Source of the DNA: CAVYXK01 sp963708245
GTDB taxonomy: Bacteria > Pseudomonadota > Alphaproteobacteria > Acetobacterales > Acetobacteraceae
Reading direction: 5' to 3'
Assembly: GCA_963708245.1 (NCBI GenBank)
Contig: OY970201.1
Location: forward strand, 7,564,001 to 7,628,000
DNA length: 64,000 bases
Shown piece by piece: positions 1 through 8,551 of this stretch. Position numbers and translations under genes: made by a program. How positions within the stretch are numbered: the first letter of the stretch is position 1; each line of letters begins with the position of its first letter. The notes beneath the pieces are model-generated. The model did no database searches. It was not told where the DNA came from and saw only the letters and a program-made list of their open reading frames with translations.

Positions 1-462
1 ATGACGGCCTCGCTGCGCGAGCTCGTGACGGCCCGCGGGCTGGGCGATTTTGTGCGCTTCACGGGTCGGGTGCCGCACGAGCAGGTGCATCAATACTACG
101 ACCTGGTGGATTTCCTGGTGTTCCCGCGCCGACGCATGCGGCTGACCGAGCTGGTCACGCCGCTCAAGCCGGTGGAGGCGATGGCCGAGGGCCGTCTTGT
201 CATCGCCTCAGATGTCGGTGGCCACCGCGAGCTGATCGAAGATGGCGTCACCGGCTTCCTGTTCGCCGCTGATGATGTGCCGGCGCTTGCCCGGCGAGTG
301 AGCGAGGCGATTGCTGCCGAGCCGGCGCATCCGCGGATGCGCGAGGGGGCACGCCGCTTCGTCGCCGCCGAGCGAGTCTGGCCGGTCAGCGCTGCGCAAT
401 ACAAGGCGGTTTATGCGCGGCTAGTCGCTACTGGCGATGCCGATGGTGATAATCGCGAGTAA
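1..462 (+). CDS. Glycosyltransferase family 4, C-terminal part (cut by window edge)
   Basis: This is the C-terminal half of a GT-B fold sugar transferase (glycosyl transferases group 1). Such enzymes move a sugar from a nucleotide donor to a lipid-linked or growing polysaccharide on the cytoplasmic side of the membrane. Visible features are the stretch VTPLKPVEAMAEGRLVIAS (about residues 55-73), the donor-binding region of the family with its conserved E, and GGHRELIEDGVTGFLF after it. Family members are about 380-420 residues, so the true start lies upstream of the window; the ATG at base 1 is probably internal. It is followed by a palindromic repeat and then uronate dehydrogenase, and by other exopolysaccharide genes further on, so a role in exopolysaccharide assembly is inferred. 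Sugar specificity cannot be told. Confidence 0.85.
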   Translation: MTASLRELVTARGLGDFVRFTGRVPHEQVHQYYDLVDFLVFPRRRMRLTELVTPLKPVEAMAEGRLVIASDVGGHRELIEDGVTGFLFAADDVPALARRVSEAIAAEPAHPRMREGARRFVAAERVWPVSAAQYKAVYARLVATGDADGDNRE

Positions 463-610
463 TCAAGCAGACACGGAGTTGCACTGAGTCCTGCCGGAGT
501 TTCACGGAATTGGCCCGCGGACGGTACCGCGCACCCCTTGCGCAAAGCGTATAAACTCCTTCTCCGCGAAACTCCGTCGCAGCTTCGTGTCACTCCGTGT
601 CCACTTGATT
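461..610. repeat. Large imperfect inverted repeat (about 150 bp)
   Basis: The left arm begins with aatcaagcagacacggagt right at the stop codon of the glycosyltransferase. The right arm ends with actccgtgtccacttgatt. Each arm is about 45 bases with roughly 75-80 percent pairing and includes a ggagtttc/gaaactcc pair. It resembles dispersed intergenic palindromes and may act as a transcription terminator for the upstream gene. No gene is seen in 463-680. Confidence 0.6.
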
Positions 611-680
611 GCTTGGCGCGCTTGCGACCGCCCCGATCCCGCGCATGATGCCTCATACCATTCGCAGGAGGATGACCCGC

Positions 681-1502
681 ATGAGCGACAAACCAGCCAA
701 GCCCGTGTTGCTGACCGGAGCGTCCGGTAATCTCGGCCGCGCGCTTACCCGCGCCCTGAGCGCACAGGGCTGGGTGCTGCGTCTGAGCGACATCGCCCCG
801 TTCCCCGACCCGCTCCCCTCCGGCGCCGCCTTCACCCGCGCCGACCTCAATGACGGCGTGACCATGTTACGGCTCGCCGAAGGCTGCGGCGCCATCCTGC
901 ATTTCGGCGGCATCTCCACCGAGAAGCCGTTCGAGGAAGTGCTCGGCCCCAATATCCGCGGTCTGTATCACATCTACGAAGCCGCCAGGCGCGAGCGGGC
1001 GCGCGTCGTGTTCGCCTCATCCAACCACGCGATCGGCTTCCACGAACGCACGGAAACGATCGACGGCGACACGAACTTCCTGCCGGACACCTATTACGGC
1101 CTGTCGAAAGCCTATGGCGAGCTGATGGGCCGGCTCTACTGGTGCAAGCATGGAGTTGAAAGCGTTTCCATCCGCATCGGCTCCAGCTTCCCCGAGCCAA
1201 CCAACGCGCGAATGCTGGCGACCTGGCTGTCGTACGGTGACCTCGCCCGACTGGTTGCGCGCTGCGTGCTGACCGAAAAGGTCGGCTGCCGGGTGATCTG
1301 GGGCGCCTCGAAGAATGCTCGTATGACCTGGTGGCGCAACGATGCGCGAGAGGCGATCGGGTGGTCTCCGCAGGACAGCGCCGATCCTTTTGCCGGCCAG
1401 CTTGCCGGAAAGGTCAGCGGCGATCCGATCGAGGAGCGCTATATGGGTGGGGCGTATTGCTCATTCGACTACTCGCGCGACACGCCGGCGCCGCGCGAGT
1501 AA
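681..1502 (+). CDS. udh: Uronate dehydrogenase
   Basis: NAD-dependent oxidation of D-galacturonate or D-glucuronate to the aldarolactone (EC 1.1.1.203), a cytoplasmic extended-SDR enzyme of 273 residues, the usual length. The nucleotide-binding motif TGASGNLG is at residues 12-19, the Ser-containing stretch ASSNHAIGFH near 111-120, and the catalytic YxxxK is Y139-K143 (YYGLSKAYGE). HFGGISTEKPFEEVLGPN and RIGSSFPEPTNARML follow known uronate dehydrogenases closely. The start at 681 is chosen because AGGAGG at 666-671 lies nine bases upstream; an ATG at 672 is too close to it. It sits within exopolysaccharide genes, so it may use uronic acids from that polysaccharide or from plant material; this is inference. 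Its stop codon lies inside a 24-bp tandem repeat. Confidence 0.85.
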   Translation: MSDKPAKPVLLTGASGNLGRALTRALSAQGWVLRLSDIAPFPDPLPSGAAFTRADLNDGVTMLRLAEGCGAILHFGGISTEKPFEEVLGPNIRGLYHIYEAARRERARVVFASSNHAIGFHERTETIDGDTNFLPDTYYGLSKAYGELMGRLYWCKHGVESVSIRIGSSFPEPTNARMLATWLSYGDLARLVARCVLTEKVGCRVIWGASKNARMTWWRNDAREAIGWSPQDSADPFAGQLAGKVSGDPIEERYMGGAYCSFDYSRDTPAPRE

Positions 1503-1551
1503 TACACGCCGGCGCCGTGCGAGTAATACACGCCGGCGCCGCGCGAGTAAT
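1480..1551 (+). repeat. 24-bp tandem repeat, three copies, across the udh stop codon
   Basis: Three back-to-back copies of a unit starting acacgccggcgccg and ending gcgagtaat, at 1480-1503, 1504-1527 and 1528-1551; the middle copy differs by one base. The first copy supplies the last seven codons and the TAA stop of udh, and the later copies repeat the same in-frame stop. It looks like slippage duplication of the gene's 3' end. Confidence 0.9.
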
Positions 1552-1588
1552 AGAGGACGCAACTCCTGCCGGTCGGCGTCCGTCCGGA

Positions 1589-2359
1589 TCAGGCATAAAG
1601 CAGTGCCGGCGGGTAACCTGGCGGGTAGGCGTGGTCGAACACGACCCAGGCGTGGTGATGCTGTGCCGGTTTAGTGCGCTCGCCCATGTCGAACCACTGG
1701 ATGCGCCGGGTCAGCACCACCACGGCCGCGAATGGAGCAGCGGCCATTATCTCGGCAGCTCTTTGTCCGGCGATCCACTGTAGCCGCACCAGCAGGGCAA
1801 GCTGGCCCTGAACAGAAGCAGTGAGCCACAGCGCATGCTGCAAAAACCCCAGCATCGCTGCTGACGACCGCGTCTGTCCCGCATGGGATCCGCTGTCACC
1901 ATAGGGCGGGTTCGTCACGATGCTGCGGCACCCCCCGGGCACGCTGCCGCACTGCAGAAAGTCCACTCCCGGGATGCCGAAAGCGCGATCGCAGATATCG
2001 GTCGAAACCACCTCGTAGCCATGCGTGGCGAGCACGGTGGACATTGCGCCGTCGCCGCAGCACGGCTCCCAGACGGGACCTTGCAGCCGCACGTGCCGCA
2101 GCAGCGCCTCTGTGACCCAAGACGGTGTGGCGTAGAAATCCCGTTCCTCGCGGTTATAGCCCGACACATGAATGGCCCGGCGCGCCATTGGTTCCGGCAG
2201 CATCGCCTGCGGCCGATGCGCAGGCGGATCATCAGACGTGGCGAGAGGCAGGCCGAGCTGGGGCAAGGTGGCGCAGCTTCGCCGGGGAAACGACTCGGGC
2301 ATGAGACTCGGATAGTAGCAGCCGTCTGAGAGACCGCCGCTTCCTGTCGCGCCGTACAA
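1589..2359 (-). CDS. Phage-like DNA methyltransferase (NPPY class)
   Basis: A 256-residue class I SAM-dependent methyltransferase of the type that methylates the amino group of adenine or cytosine. The core runs from DFYATPSWVTEALLRHV (a common phage and plasmid MTase opening) through the SAM-binding motif WEPCCGDGAMS to the catalytic TNPPYGDSG. It lacks an obvious target-recognition domain. The first 60 residues are poorly conserved, so the real start may be an internal Met before MARRAIHVSGYNREE. It points against its neighbours, converging on udh and diverging from the outer-membrane gene 34 bases away. No restriction endonuclease is next to it, so an orphan methyltransferase or prophage remnant is likely. 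Its target sequence cannot be read from the protein. Confidence 0.65.
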   Translation of the reverse strand: MYGATGSGGLSDGCYYPSLMPESFPRRSCATLPQLGLPLATSDDPPAHRPQAMLPEPMARRAIHVSGYNREERDFYATPSWVTEALLRHVRLQGPVWEPCCGDGAMSTVLATHGYEVVSTDICDRAFGIPGVDFLQCGSVPGGCRSIVTNPPYGDSGSHAGQTRSSAAMLGFLQHALWLTASVQGQLALLVRLQWIAGQRAAEIMAAAPFAAVVVLTRRIQWFDMGERTKPAQHHHAWVVFDHAYPPGYPPALLYA

Positions 2360-2393
2360 CGATCCTTAAGGCGTTTGTCCTCCAATCGCCGGC

Positions 2394-3701
2394 ATGGACG
2401 CCAAAGCGCGTCGGCTGGGATGGAGCCTGCTGGTGGTGGGTGGAGCGCTCGGATGGGCGGCAGCGGCGCATGGTCAGGACCTGTCGGGCTATTTCCCACA
2501 GGGCGTGCCGGGTTACGACACCGCGCCCGGCGTCACAGTCCAATCCCGCGCCCGTCCGCTTTACGATCCGATCGGGGTACGCGCTGGAACCTTCCTGATC
2601 TACCCGCGTGTCGATCTCGGCCTCGGCTACGACAGCAACCTGTTCGGCACCGCACCCATCCCGGGGACTCAACTGGGAAGCTGGCTGTTCGATACGCGCG
2701 CGTCGGTGCAGGCCAGCTCGGACTGGAGCCGCGACCGGCTGGGCGGCTATTTCGGCGTCGATCACGCCGACGAGTTGAACCTGCCGAGCCAGAGCCGCAC
2801 CGACTGGACCGGCTCGGTGGGCGGTACGCTCGATATCGGCAAAGACCAACTGACATTGGCAGCGGCGCATCTGTCGCTGCACCAGGCTCCCACCGCGGTT
2901 GATGCGCTGCCGACCGACCAGCCGGTGCCGTACCAGGTGAACGACCTGCGCGCATCATATGCGCACGACTTCGATCGTCTGTCGCTCACCCCGGACCTCA
3001 ACTTCACCACGTATCAGTTCGGTAGCACGACGATACAGGGTGTTCCGGCGCCTCAGGCTTATCGCGACCGCGACGTGCTGCAGGCGGGGCTCACCGCGCG
3101 CTACCAGGCGGCACCACTGCATACATTGCTGTTCGTGTTGCGCGGCACCGACACGCGCTACACCATGCCGCAGCCGGGCGCCCCCTCACGCAACTCCACT
3201 GGCGGTCTGGCGCTGATCGGGATCGAACGGGGCGACGGGGTCTGGGACCTGCGGCTGCTGGCCGGTTGGGAACAGCGCGATTTCGTTGCCCCGCAATATC
3301 GCTCGCACGGCGCACCGGCGGTCGAGGCAGACGCGACCTGGTCGCCTTCCGGCCTAACCACTGTCACTGGTACGCTCGCCCGCACGATCGAAGATGCCGC
3401 GCAGGAAGGCGTGGCCGGCTATACAAATACCACCGCCCGGCTCGTCATCGACCACGAATACCTGCGTAACGTGCTGCTGAACGGTTTCGCTTCCGTCCAG
3501 CACGCGGCGTTTCTGCAAGGCGGTGGCTCGCAAACCCTCTACGGCCTTGGCGGCGGCGTCACCTGGCTGATGAACCGCCGCATGCGCCTGTCGGGAACCG
3601 AGACGTTCTTCGACATGCGCAGTGTCCAGGGCACGTCGGGGTCGATCAGCGGCAGTTATCTTCGCAGCCTCACGCTGCTGACTTTGGGCCTCGGGCTGTG
3701 A
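2394..3701 (+). CDS. Outer-membrane beta-barrel protein of the exopolysaccharide locus
   Basis: A 435-residue exported protein. Residues 1-28 form a signal peptide (hydrophobic stretch LLVVGGALGWAAAAHGQ). The mature part begins with a linker containing YPRVDLGLGYDSNLFG and continues as alternating hydrophobic strands to the C-terminal SYLRSLTLLTLGLGL, which fits a transmembrane barrel. It matches the general pattern of outer-membrane beta-barrel proteins found in exopolysaccharide clusters. Its stop codon overlaps the start of the WecG-type transferase (TGATG), so the two are translationally coupled. A role in polysaccharide export or surface attachment is inferred from context; the exact family name is not certain. 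Confidence 0.7.
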   Translation: MDAKARRLGWSLLVVGGALGWAAAAHGQDLSGYFPQGVPGYDTAPGVTVQSRARPLYDPIGVRAGTFLIYPRVDLGLGYDSNLFGTAPIPGTQLGSWLFDTRASVQASSDWSRDRLGGYFGVDHADELNLPSQSRTDWTGSVGGTLDIGKDQLTLAAAHLSLHQAPTAVDALPTDQPVPYQVNDLRASYAHDFDRLSLTPDLNFTTYQFGSTTIQGVPAPQAYRDRDVLQAGLTARYQAAPLHTLLFVLRGTDTRYTMPQPGAPSRNSTGGLALIGIERGDGVWDLRLLAGWEQRDFVAPQYRSHGAPAVEADATWSPSGLTTVTGTLARTIEDAAQEGVAGYTNTTARLVIDHEYLRNVLLNGFASVQHAAFLQGGGSQTLYGLGGGVTWLMNRRMRLSGTETFFDMRSVQGTSGSISGSYLRSLTLLTLGLGL

Positions 3702-4471
3702 TGCGGACGGTGCGGCTGCGGGGCCTCGACTTCGCCGATCTCGGCGCAGCGGAGGTCGTGCGTTGGGTGCTCGATCGCCCGGCGGGCAGTCCGTTCGACT
3801 TCGTGGTCACCCCCAACGCCGATCACTTAGTGCGGCTGGCGCGCGATCATGCGCTGACGGCGATCTATCGCGACGCCGCGCTGCGTCTGCTGGACAGCCG
3901 AGTGGTCGCGCGGGCGGCGGGGGCAATCGGGCTGTCCACCCCGCGCGTGGCGACCGGCAGCGACCTGGCCGCGATGCTGCTCCCGCGCATTCCGCCCGGT
4001 GAGCGTGTGACCATCGTCGGGTTGCGCCGGATCTGGGTGCCGGCACTGATCGCCCGCACCGGCATCGCTCCGCCTGCCCATTTCGATCCACCGCTCGGGT
4101 TCGACCGCGATCCCGATGCAATGCAAGCCGCCGTCCGCTTCATCATCGAGCATCCGGCGCGGCTTGTGTTCCTCGCCGTCGGCTCGCCGCGTCAGGAGCG
4201 GCTCGCCGCGGCGGTAAAGGCGACTGGGCGAGCAACTGGCCTGGGCCTGTGCATCGGCTCCGCCGTGGAATTCGCTGCCGGTGTCGCGCCACGCGCACCG
4301 CGCTGGGTGCAGGCGGCCGGCTTCGAATGGCTGCACCGCCTCGGCCGCGAGCCGGGCCGGTTGGCACACCGCTACCTGATCCAGGATCCGGCGATCTTTC
4401 CCCTGCTCATTGGCGAACGGTGGCGACGCCACGAAGCTCCGCCTCCCCTTGTGGGAGGGGGTTGGGGGTAG
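3701..4471 (+). CDS. WecG/TagA/CpsF family glycosyltransferase
   Basis: A 256-residue GT26-family enzyme that adds a sugar to a lipid-linked saccharide during polysaccharide repeat-unit synthesis. Visible features are VVTPNADHLVRLARD (residues about 31-45, the family's TPNxxH region), ALRLLDSRVVARAAG carrying the expected conserved Asp, and LVFLAVGSPRQERLAA, the substrate-binding G-x-P-x-Q-E motif. The C-terminal basic segment (FEWLHRLGREPGRLAHRYL) is typical and mediates membrane association. The ATG at 3701 overlaps the upstream stop by one base; a GTG at 3698 is an alternative. The last residues, PPPLVGGGWG, come from reading into an intergenic GC-rich hairpin, so the natural C-terminus may once have been a little shorter. 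Confidence 0.85.
   Translation: MRTVRLRGLDFADLGAAEVVRWVLDRPAGSPFDFVVTPNADHLVRLARDHALTAIYRDAALRLLDSRVVARAAGAIGLSTPRVATGSDLAAMLLPRIPPGERVTIVGLRRIWVPALIARTGIAPPAHFDPPLGFDRDPDAMQAAVRFIIEHPARLVFLAVGSPRQERLAAAVKATGRATGLGLCIGSAVEFAAGVAPRAPRWVQAAGFEWLHRLGREPGRLAHRYLIQDPAIFPLLIGERWRRHEAPPPLVGGGWG
4442..4458. repeat. Short GC hairpin at the 3' end of the WecG-type gene
   Basis: cctccc (4442-4447) pairs with gggagg (4453-4458) over a five-base loop, followed by a G-rich run. It lies within the last codons of the gene and resembles other ctctccc/gggagag-type intergenic palindromes in this window (28723-28846 and 63676-63732). Confidence 0.4.
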
Positions 4472-4585
4472 GGGGCCCTGGGCAGGCGGCTGGATACCCA
4501 GGTTCCTGATCTGCCTTCGCATTCCTGGTCCCCCCGTCAGGGTTGCCAACCCAGCCGCCGCGTCCGAGCATGCCGCGCCCGATGC

Positions 4586-4591
4586 AAGGAG
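4586..4591 (+). promoter_or_regulatory. Ribosome binding site deciding the gamma-glutamyltransferase start
   Basis: AAGGAG at 4586-4591 is eight bases upstream of ATG 4600. Earlier in-frame ATGs at 4543, 4570 and 4582 have no comparable site. Confidence 0.6.
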
Positions 4592-4599
4592 CCGGCCTG

Positions 4600-6168
4600 A
4601 TGCACTTCACCCCGTCGCCCCACGTCACCCAACACTGGCAACTCACGAAGCCCACGGCGACCGGGCGGCGCGGCATCGTCGTCTCGCAGGCGAAGAGCGC
4701 CGCCGAGGCGGGCGTCGCGGTGCTGGATGCCGGTGGCAACGCCATCGATGCCGCCGTGGCGACGGCACTCGCCCTGGCGACGGCGGAGCCCTGGAACTCG
4801 GGGCTTGGTGGCATCGGCTTCGCCCTAGTGCACCGGGCCGGCCAGCCACGCGCCGAGGTGGTGGATTTCGGCCCCGTGGCGCCACGGGGCCTGGACCCGT
4901 CGCGCTTCAAGCTGACCGGACGGATGAAGCAGGACCTGTTCGCCTGGCCGGAAGTGGAGGGCGATACCAACATCCACGGGCCGCTCTCCTTCGCGATCCC
5001 GTCCTCGACTGCCGGTTACGCCTTCATGCACGAGCGCTGGGGCAAGCTGCCGCTCGCCGAGGTGATCCAGCCGGCAATTGCTTTGGCCAAGCGCGGGCTG
5101 CCGGCAGACTGGTACACCACGATCAAGGTGGCATCATCGGCGTCGGTGCTACGGCTGTATCCGGAGAGCGCACGCATCTACCTGCCGGACGGACTGCCGC
5201 CGATCGCGCCCTATCAGGGAACCCCTGGGTTCTTCCGCCTCGGCAACCTGCCAAACACGCTGGAGCGGCTCGGCCGCGCCGGGTTGCGCGACCTGTACGA
5301 GGGCGAGGTCGCCGCCAGCATCGCGGCTGACGTGAAAGCGATGGGCGGCGTGCTGTCGCTCGAGGACCTGCGCGGCTGCCACGCCACCACCCGGCCGGCG
5401 ACCCAGGTCCCCTGGCGCGGGCGCACGCTGCAGCTTACCGGCGGGCTCACCGCTGCCCCCACGCTGATGCGCGTGCTCGAGCGCCTTGCCGAGGCACCCT
5501 ATGGCGCCGCGCCGACGCCCGAGTGGTACGTCGCCCTCGCCCGGGCGATGAAGGCGGCCTATGCCGAGCGGCTGGTCGGCCTGGGCGATGTGGAGGCCAC
5601 CGGCACCTGCACCACGCACCTGACTGCCTGCGACGCCGAGGGCACGATGGTTGCGATGACAACCACATTGCTGTCGTCGATGGGTAGCCGCGTGGTGCTG
5701 CCAACGTCGGGCGTGCTGCTGAACAACGGCGTGATGTGGTTCGATCCGCGTCCGGGCCAGCCGAACTCGATCGCGCCGGGCAAACGGCCGCTCACCAATA
5801 TGCTGCCGTTGATCCTGATGCAGGGCGGACGGCCGTGGATTGCCGCTGGTGCGTCGGGTGGGCGGCGCATTCTGGCCGCGGTGCTGCAGACGCTTACCTA
5901 TGCCGCGGATTTCGGCATGACGCTGGCGGATGCGCAGCACCATCCCCGGATTGATGTCTCCAGCACCGATGCGGTCAGTGTGGATCGGCGCATGCCCCTC
6001 GGCGTGATCAAGGCGCTGCAGGCGGAAGGCCCCACCGAGGTGGTGGAGCACGGCGTGATGCCGATCAATTTCGCCTGCCCTAATCTGATCCAGCTTCACG
6101 CTGATGGCACGCGCACTGGCATCAGCGACTGGGCCTCGCCCTGGTCGGCGGCGGTGGCGCAGGCGTGA
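4600..6168 (+). CDS. Gamma-glutamyltransferase family protein
   Basis: A 522-residue Ntn-hydrolase precursor of the gamma-glutamyltranspeptidase family. Members cleave or transfer gamma-glutamyl groups, or act as acylases, after self-cleavage into large and small subunits. The large-subunit start has GIVVSQAKSAAEAGVAVLDA and GNAIDAAVATALAL. The autocleavage point is the TTHLTACDAEG motif, whose first Thr (T338 with this start) would become the N-terminal nucleophile. PLTNMLPLILMQGGRPWIA and the GASGGRRI glycine loop form the small subunit. No signal peptide is seen, unlike classical periplasmic enzymes. The segment before the nucleophile lacks the D-F/TSHIS-type pattern of true glutathione hydrolases, so the substrate is open. 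Confidence 0.85.
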   Translation: MHFTPSPHVTQHWQLTKPTATGRRGIVVSQAKSAAEAGVAVLDAGGNAIDAAVATALALATAEPWNSGLGGIGFALVHRAGQPRAEVVDFGPVAPRGLDPSRFKLTGRMKQDLFAWPEVEGDTNIHGPLSFAIPSSTAGYAFMHERWGKLPLAEVIQPAIALAKRGLPADWYTTIKVASSASVLRLYPESARIYLPDGLPPIAPYQGTPGFFRLGNLPNTLERLGRAGLRDLYEGEVAASIAADVKAMGGVLSLEDLRGCHATTRPATQVPWRGRTLQLTGGLTAAPTLMRVLERLAEAPYGAAPTPEWYVALARAMKAAYAERLVGLGDVEATGTCTTHLTACDAEGTMVAMTTTLLSSMGSRVVLPTSGVLLNNGVMWFDPRPGQPNSIAPGKRPLTNMLPLILMQGGRPWIAAGASGGRRILAAVLQTLTYAADFGMTLADAQHHPRIDVSSTDAVSVDRRMPLGVIKALQAEGPTEVVEHGVMPINFACPNLIQLHADGTRTGISDWASPWSAAVAQA

Positions 6169-6229
6169 GAAGTTTCCCAGGACACGCTCGATCTAGTGCT
6201 CGCGCCGCTTATGCAAACCCATGAGTAAC

Positions 6230-6250
6230 TAAGCGGACACTGTCCGCTTA
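6230..6250. promoter_or_regulatory. Perfect 10-bp palindrome, possible operator
   Basis: taagcggaca (6230-6239), one spacer base, then its exact complement tgtccgctta (6241-6250). It lies about 150 bases upstream of the secreted hydrolase gene and 60 bases past the gamma-glutamyltransferase stop. There is no T-run after it, so an operator for a dimeric regulator fits better than a terminator. No regulator is encoded alongside. Nothing else is seen in 6169-6401. Confidence 0.45.
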
Positions 6251-6401
6251 TGACATAAGGGCTCACCAAGAGCCGCGCGGGCGCGACGCGCAGATGCTCG
6301 TGCGTTGACTGCCCTTCCCTTTGCTGATTACATTGTAGCAAGCACGTGGCGCAGTTTTCGGGACAGAAAAGTCGCCGTCAGCAGGGGAGGAGAAGACGCC
6401 G

Positions 6402-8378
6402 GTGCGAAGCCGTCTTGCTCTTGGCCTCTCGCTGCTGCTTGCGCTGGCGACCGGTCCTAAGGCCGAGGCGCGGCTTCTGCATTTGCAGGTTCTCTCGGTC
6501 CGAGCGCCGACTTTCGATGGAGCGAGCTTCGGCCCTGTAGGCCGCTACGAGGAGATCACGGCGCATTTCGTCATCGGACTCGATCCGCGCGATCCGCACA
6601 ACGCCGGGATCGTCGATCTTGCGCGTGCACCCACCGATGCGGCCGGATTGGTCGAGGCGAGCGGCGATCTCGAGATCCTCCGCCCGATGGATCTGCATGC
6701 GGGTAACGGGGTGCTGCTTTACGACGTGCTCAACCGCGGCAATAAAGTCGGCCTATGGCTCTTGAACGACGCGCCGACTACCAACGATCCGCACACGGCT
6801 GCTGACTCTGGCAATGGCTATCTGATGCGGCGGGGCTACACCGTGGTCTGGAGCGCCTGGCAGTTTGACGCGCCGGCGCGCGCGCCGAGTCTCGCGCTCA
6901 CGGTGCCGGTGGTACCTGGCATCGCCGGCCGTTCACGCGAGGAATTCATCTTCGACAACACGAAGAATCCAGCAATCGCGTCGCTTACCTATCCGGCGGC
7001 CGATCTCGATCCGGCACATGCGACACTCACGGTGCGCGAGAAGGAGACCGATGCGCGCGCGGTTCCGGCGGGGCTTTCGTTCCGCTTCGTCGATCCCATG
7101 CAGGTCGAAATCACGCGGCCGACCGGCTACGACGCGGGTGCGATCTACGAGCTTATCTACACGGCAAAGGACCCAGTCGTGGCCGGCATGGCGTTTGCCG
7201 CCGTGCGCGATGTCGTTTCCTTCCTGCTGCACGACGCGGCCGATATGGCCGGCAATTCCAACCCGCTGCTCGAGGACGGCGCGCTTCCCGACCAGATCGC
7301 CTACGGCTATGGCATCTCGCAGAGCGGGCGGTTCTTGCGCGACTTCCTTTATCGCGGCTTCAACCAGGATGAAGCCGGACGCCAAGTGTTTGCTGGCTTG
7401 ATGCCACATGTTGCCGGTACGCGCCGTACCTTCGTCGATTTCCGCTGGGCGCAGCCGGGCCGTTTTACGCGCCAGCACGAGGATCATGTCTATCCCGACG
7501 ACCAGTTCCCGTTCACCTATGGTGTGCTGCACGATCTGATCAGCGACCGCACGGATGGGCTGCTGCGGGTTTGCCTTTCCGAGCAGGACTGCCCGAAGAT
7601 CATCCAGACCGACAGCGACACCGAGCCCTACCAAGCGCACTTATCGCTGCTGATCACCGATCCTGAAGGTCACGACATCCAGCTTCCTGCGAACGTGCGC
7701 GCCTATTATCTCGCCGGCCTGCCGCACTTCAGCCCCGGCACTGTGGCGGCCACGTGGCCGTCCTGTCGGTTTCTCTTCAACCCGCTCGCCGCTGGCCCGG
7801 CTGAGCGCGCCCTGCTCGCCGATTTGAACGATTGGGTGAAGGAGGGCGTAACGCCGCCGCCCTCTCAAGAGCCGAGCGTCGCGGCGGGCACGTGGGTGCG
7901 GCCGCAACCGGACGTGTTTCCGGCAATCCCGGCGCTCGATTATTCAGGCCTGGTGAGCCCGCTCAACTTGCTCGACACCACGAAGCTGCCGCCGGAGAAG
8001 GGAGTACCCTACCCGGTGTTCGTGCCGAAGGTGAACGGCGACGGAATCGCAGTGGCCGGCGTGCACATTCCGCCGGTGGCGGTGCCGCGGGCGACGTACA
8101 TGGGATGGAACCACCGGCGTGCCGGCTATGCGCCTGGCGAGCTCTGCAGCATCATCGGCTCAACTATCGCGCTGTCGGCGACGCCAGCCGATGCGGAGCG
8201 CTCGCACGATGCGCGCGTGCCACTCTCGGTGCGTTACCCGACAGAGGCGGACTATGTCGCCGCCGTGCGCCGAGCAGCCGACGCTCTGGTACGCCAGCGC
8301 CTTCTGCTGCCCGAGGACGCGGAGCGGGCGGTCGAGGCCGCCGAAGCCGGAACGCTGGCGCAACTACCGAAGCAATAG
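6402..8378 (+). CDS. Secreted alpha/beta hydrolase domain-containing protein
   Basis: A 658-residue exported protein. Residues 1-23 are a signal peptide (MRSRLALGLSLLLALATGPKA). The rest matches the large alpha/beta-hydrolase-domain family typified by a long N-terminal part (GRYEEITAHFVIGLDPRDP, VLLYDVLNRGNK) and a nucleophile elbow YGISQSGRFLRDFL in the middle, where Ser of GISQSG is the likely nucleophile. The region AGTRRTFVDFRWAQPGRFTRQH is also characteristic. Function in the family is poorly known; esterase-like activity is a guess. The GTG start is supported by GGAGGAG at 6386-6392, nine bases upstream. It stands alone, with a terminator-like hairpin about 75 bases downstream. Confidence 0.75.
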   Translation: MRSRLALGLSLLLALATGPKAEARLLHLQVLSVRAPTFDGASFGPVGRYEEITAHFVIGLDPRDPHNAGIVDLARAPTDAAGLVEASGDLEILRPMDLHAGNGVLLYDVLNRGNKVGLWLLNDAPTTNDPHTAADSGNGYLMRRGYTVVWSAWQFDAPARAPSLALTVPVVPGIAGRSREEFIFDNTKNPAIASLTYPAADLDPAHATLTVREKETDARAVPAGLSFRFVDPMQVEITRPTGYDAGAIYELIYTAKDPVVAGMAFAAVRDVVSFLLHDAADMAGNSNPLLEDGALPDQIAYGYGISQSGRFLRDFLYRGFNQDEAGRQVFAGLMPHVAGTRRTFVDFRWAQPGRFTRQHEDHVYPDDQFPFTYGVLHDLISDRTDGLLRVCLSEQDCPKIIQTDSDTEPYQAHLSLLITDPEGHDIQLPANVRAYYLAGLPHFSPGTVAATWPSCRFLFNPLAAGPAERALLADLNDWVKEGVTPPPSQEPSVAAGTWVRPQPDVFPAIPALDYSGLVSPLNLLDTTKLPPEKGVPYPVFVPKVNGDGIAVAGVHIPPVAVPRATYMGWNHRRAGYAPGELCSIIGSTIALSATPADAERSHDARVPLSVRYPTEADYVAAVRRAADALVRQRLLLPEDAERAVEAAEAGTLAQLPKQ

Positions 8379-8451
8379 GGCGGGCGAACGCCCTCAATTC
8401 GGAGAGGAGCAGGAAGCGGCGTCGACGTAGCGGGCAGTGTGGATGATCGAA

Positions 8452-8486
8452 CGTCCCCGATCGGGCAACGTCGACGGGGTTTTTTC
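8452..8486 (+). terminator. Rho-independent-like terminator
   Basis: A GC stem built from gtcccc...gacggggt around 8453-8480 is followed immediately by a run of T (8480-8486). It lies downstream of the secreted hydrolase gene and faces the 3' end of the phosphodiesterase gene. Confidence 0.45.
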
Positions 8487-8551
8487 GAACGAGGATTCCT
8501 GTCGATCGGAAAAGGGTTCCAGCCTCCCGATTGGATTATCGTGAGCGACAC

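Noticed and set aside
5149..6099. 316-codon minus-strand open frame over the gamma-glutamyltransferase
   Set aside because: Antisense of a gene with clear family motifs.
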